A stretch of 64,000 bases of DNA from Citrobacter enshiensis (GTDB taxonomy: Bacteria; Pseudomonadota; Gammaproteobacteria; Enterobacterales; Enterobacteriaceae), in the NCBI RefSeq assembly GCF_029338175.1, contig NZ_CP119862.1:4496839-4560838 (forward strand), given 5' to 3'. Below the pieces are notes generated by a model. The model was not told where the DNA came from, made no database searches, and saw only the letters and a program-made list of their open reading frames with translations. Shown in pieces: positions 63,540 through 64,000 of the stretch. How positions within the stretch are numbered: position 1 is the stretch's first letter; the number at the start of each line of letters is the position of its first letter. Position numbers and translations under genes: made by a program.

Positions 63540-63583
63540 GATTCAACATGCTGAAACGCTTTAGGATCGTTAGCTGCAGAAGA

Positions 63584-64000
63584 TTAATCCAGTGTTGGAT
63601 TCATGTGACGCAGATCATATGGCGTGATCTGATAGACGTAATAGTTGAGCCAGTTGATGAACAACAAATTGCCATGGCTACGCCATGTTGCGCGTGGTCT
63701 GTTTTGTGGATCGTTTTTCGGGAAATAGTTGTACGGTACATCCGGGTTTAGTCCCGCCTCAACATCCCGAAAATATTCACTGCCCAGCGTATTCGCATCG
63801 TATTCCGGATGACCCGTCACAAAGGCAATGCGCTTATCTTTACTGGCAAACAGGTAAGCATCGCCATCCTCGGTTTCAGCCAGGATCTCGAGATCGGTAT
63901 AATCACGGATCAGTGCCGCCGGGAAATCCGCATAGCGTGAATGCGGGGCGAGAAACGAATCATCGAATCCGCGAGTCAGCAACGCATGAGGATGAAGAAT
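63584..64000 (-). CDS. metA: Homoserine O-succinyltransferase MetA, C-terminal part
   Basis: The last 138 codons, running off the window end (full E. coli protein 309). It reads [20 protein letters not shown], then [20 protein letters not shown], and ends [15 protein letters not shown]. The conserved His of the Cys/His/Glu catalytic set lies in [10 protein letters not shown]. First step of methionine synthesis from homoserine. Upstream of aceBAK on the same strand, separated by its terminator. Confidence 0.97.
   Translation of the reverse strand: MLHPHALLTRGFDDSFLAPHSRYADFPAALIRDYTDLEILAETEDGDAYLFASKDKRIAFVTGHPEYDANTLGSEYFRDVEAGLNPDVPYNYFPKNDPQNRPRATWRSHGNLLFINWLNYYVYQITPYDLRHMNPTLD

Overview
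The window is a chromosomal segment of an enterobacterium close to Escherichia, Salmonella and Citrobacter; Citrobacter or a near relative is my best guess. Most proteins are near-identical in length and sequence to their E. coli counterparts, and the order (yjbR-aphA...tyrB-alr-dnaB-qorA-pspG-dusA-zur-yjbJ-dinF-lexA-dgkA/plsB-ubiAC-mal-psiE-yjbHGFE-pgi/lysC-yjbD-rluF-yjbB-metH/iclR-aceKAB-metA) follows the E. coli alr-metA arc. I see no rRNA, tRNA or CRISPR array.

The main departure from the K-12 backbone is 1.2-14.6 kb, between aphA and tyrB. It holds a sensor kinase and sigma-54 activator pair (KguS/KguR type) and seven genes: a DASS-family dicarboxylate transporter, a malate/lactate-type dehydrogenase, a second full 2-oxoglutarate dehydrogenase (E1, E2, E3) and a second succinyl-CoA synthetase. 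I recognise it as the alpha-ketoglutarate utilisation locus described in uropathogenic E. coli CFT073. The sequence shows two sigma-54 promoters, one before the E1 gene and one before the transporter, a terminator separating the two units, and a pair of repeated motifs where activator sites would be expected. Together the genes would import 2-oxoglutarate and convert it to succinate with ATP formation.

16-18 kb: a pnuC-nadR cassette (NAD precursor salvage, NadR without its repressor domain) sits between alr and tyrB. 18.9-31 kb: housekeeping genes for replication, SOS response, zinc control, phospholipid and ubiquinone synthesis. 31-39 kb: the divergent malEFG / malK-lamB-malM maltose regulon with MalT boxes. 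39-44 kb: psiE, an unassigned hexapeptide acyltransferase, and the yjbEFGH exopolysaccharide operon. 44.5-51.6 kb: pgi, lysC (with no recognisable lysine riboswitch), panS, a decayed IS481-family element inserted in a REP sequence, yjbD and rluF. 51.8-64 kb: yjbB, metH, iclR, the glyoxylate operon aceBAK with its IclR operator, and the 3' end of metA.

Intergenic DNA is rich in repeats: six REP/BIME clusters, two ERIC elements (dnaB-alr and pgi-lysC), and a further palindromic element present once inside malF-malG and once inside aceB-aceA.
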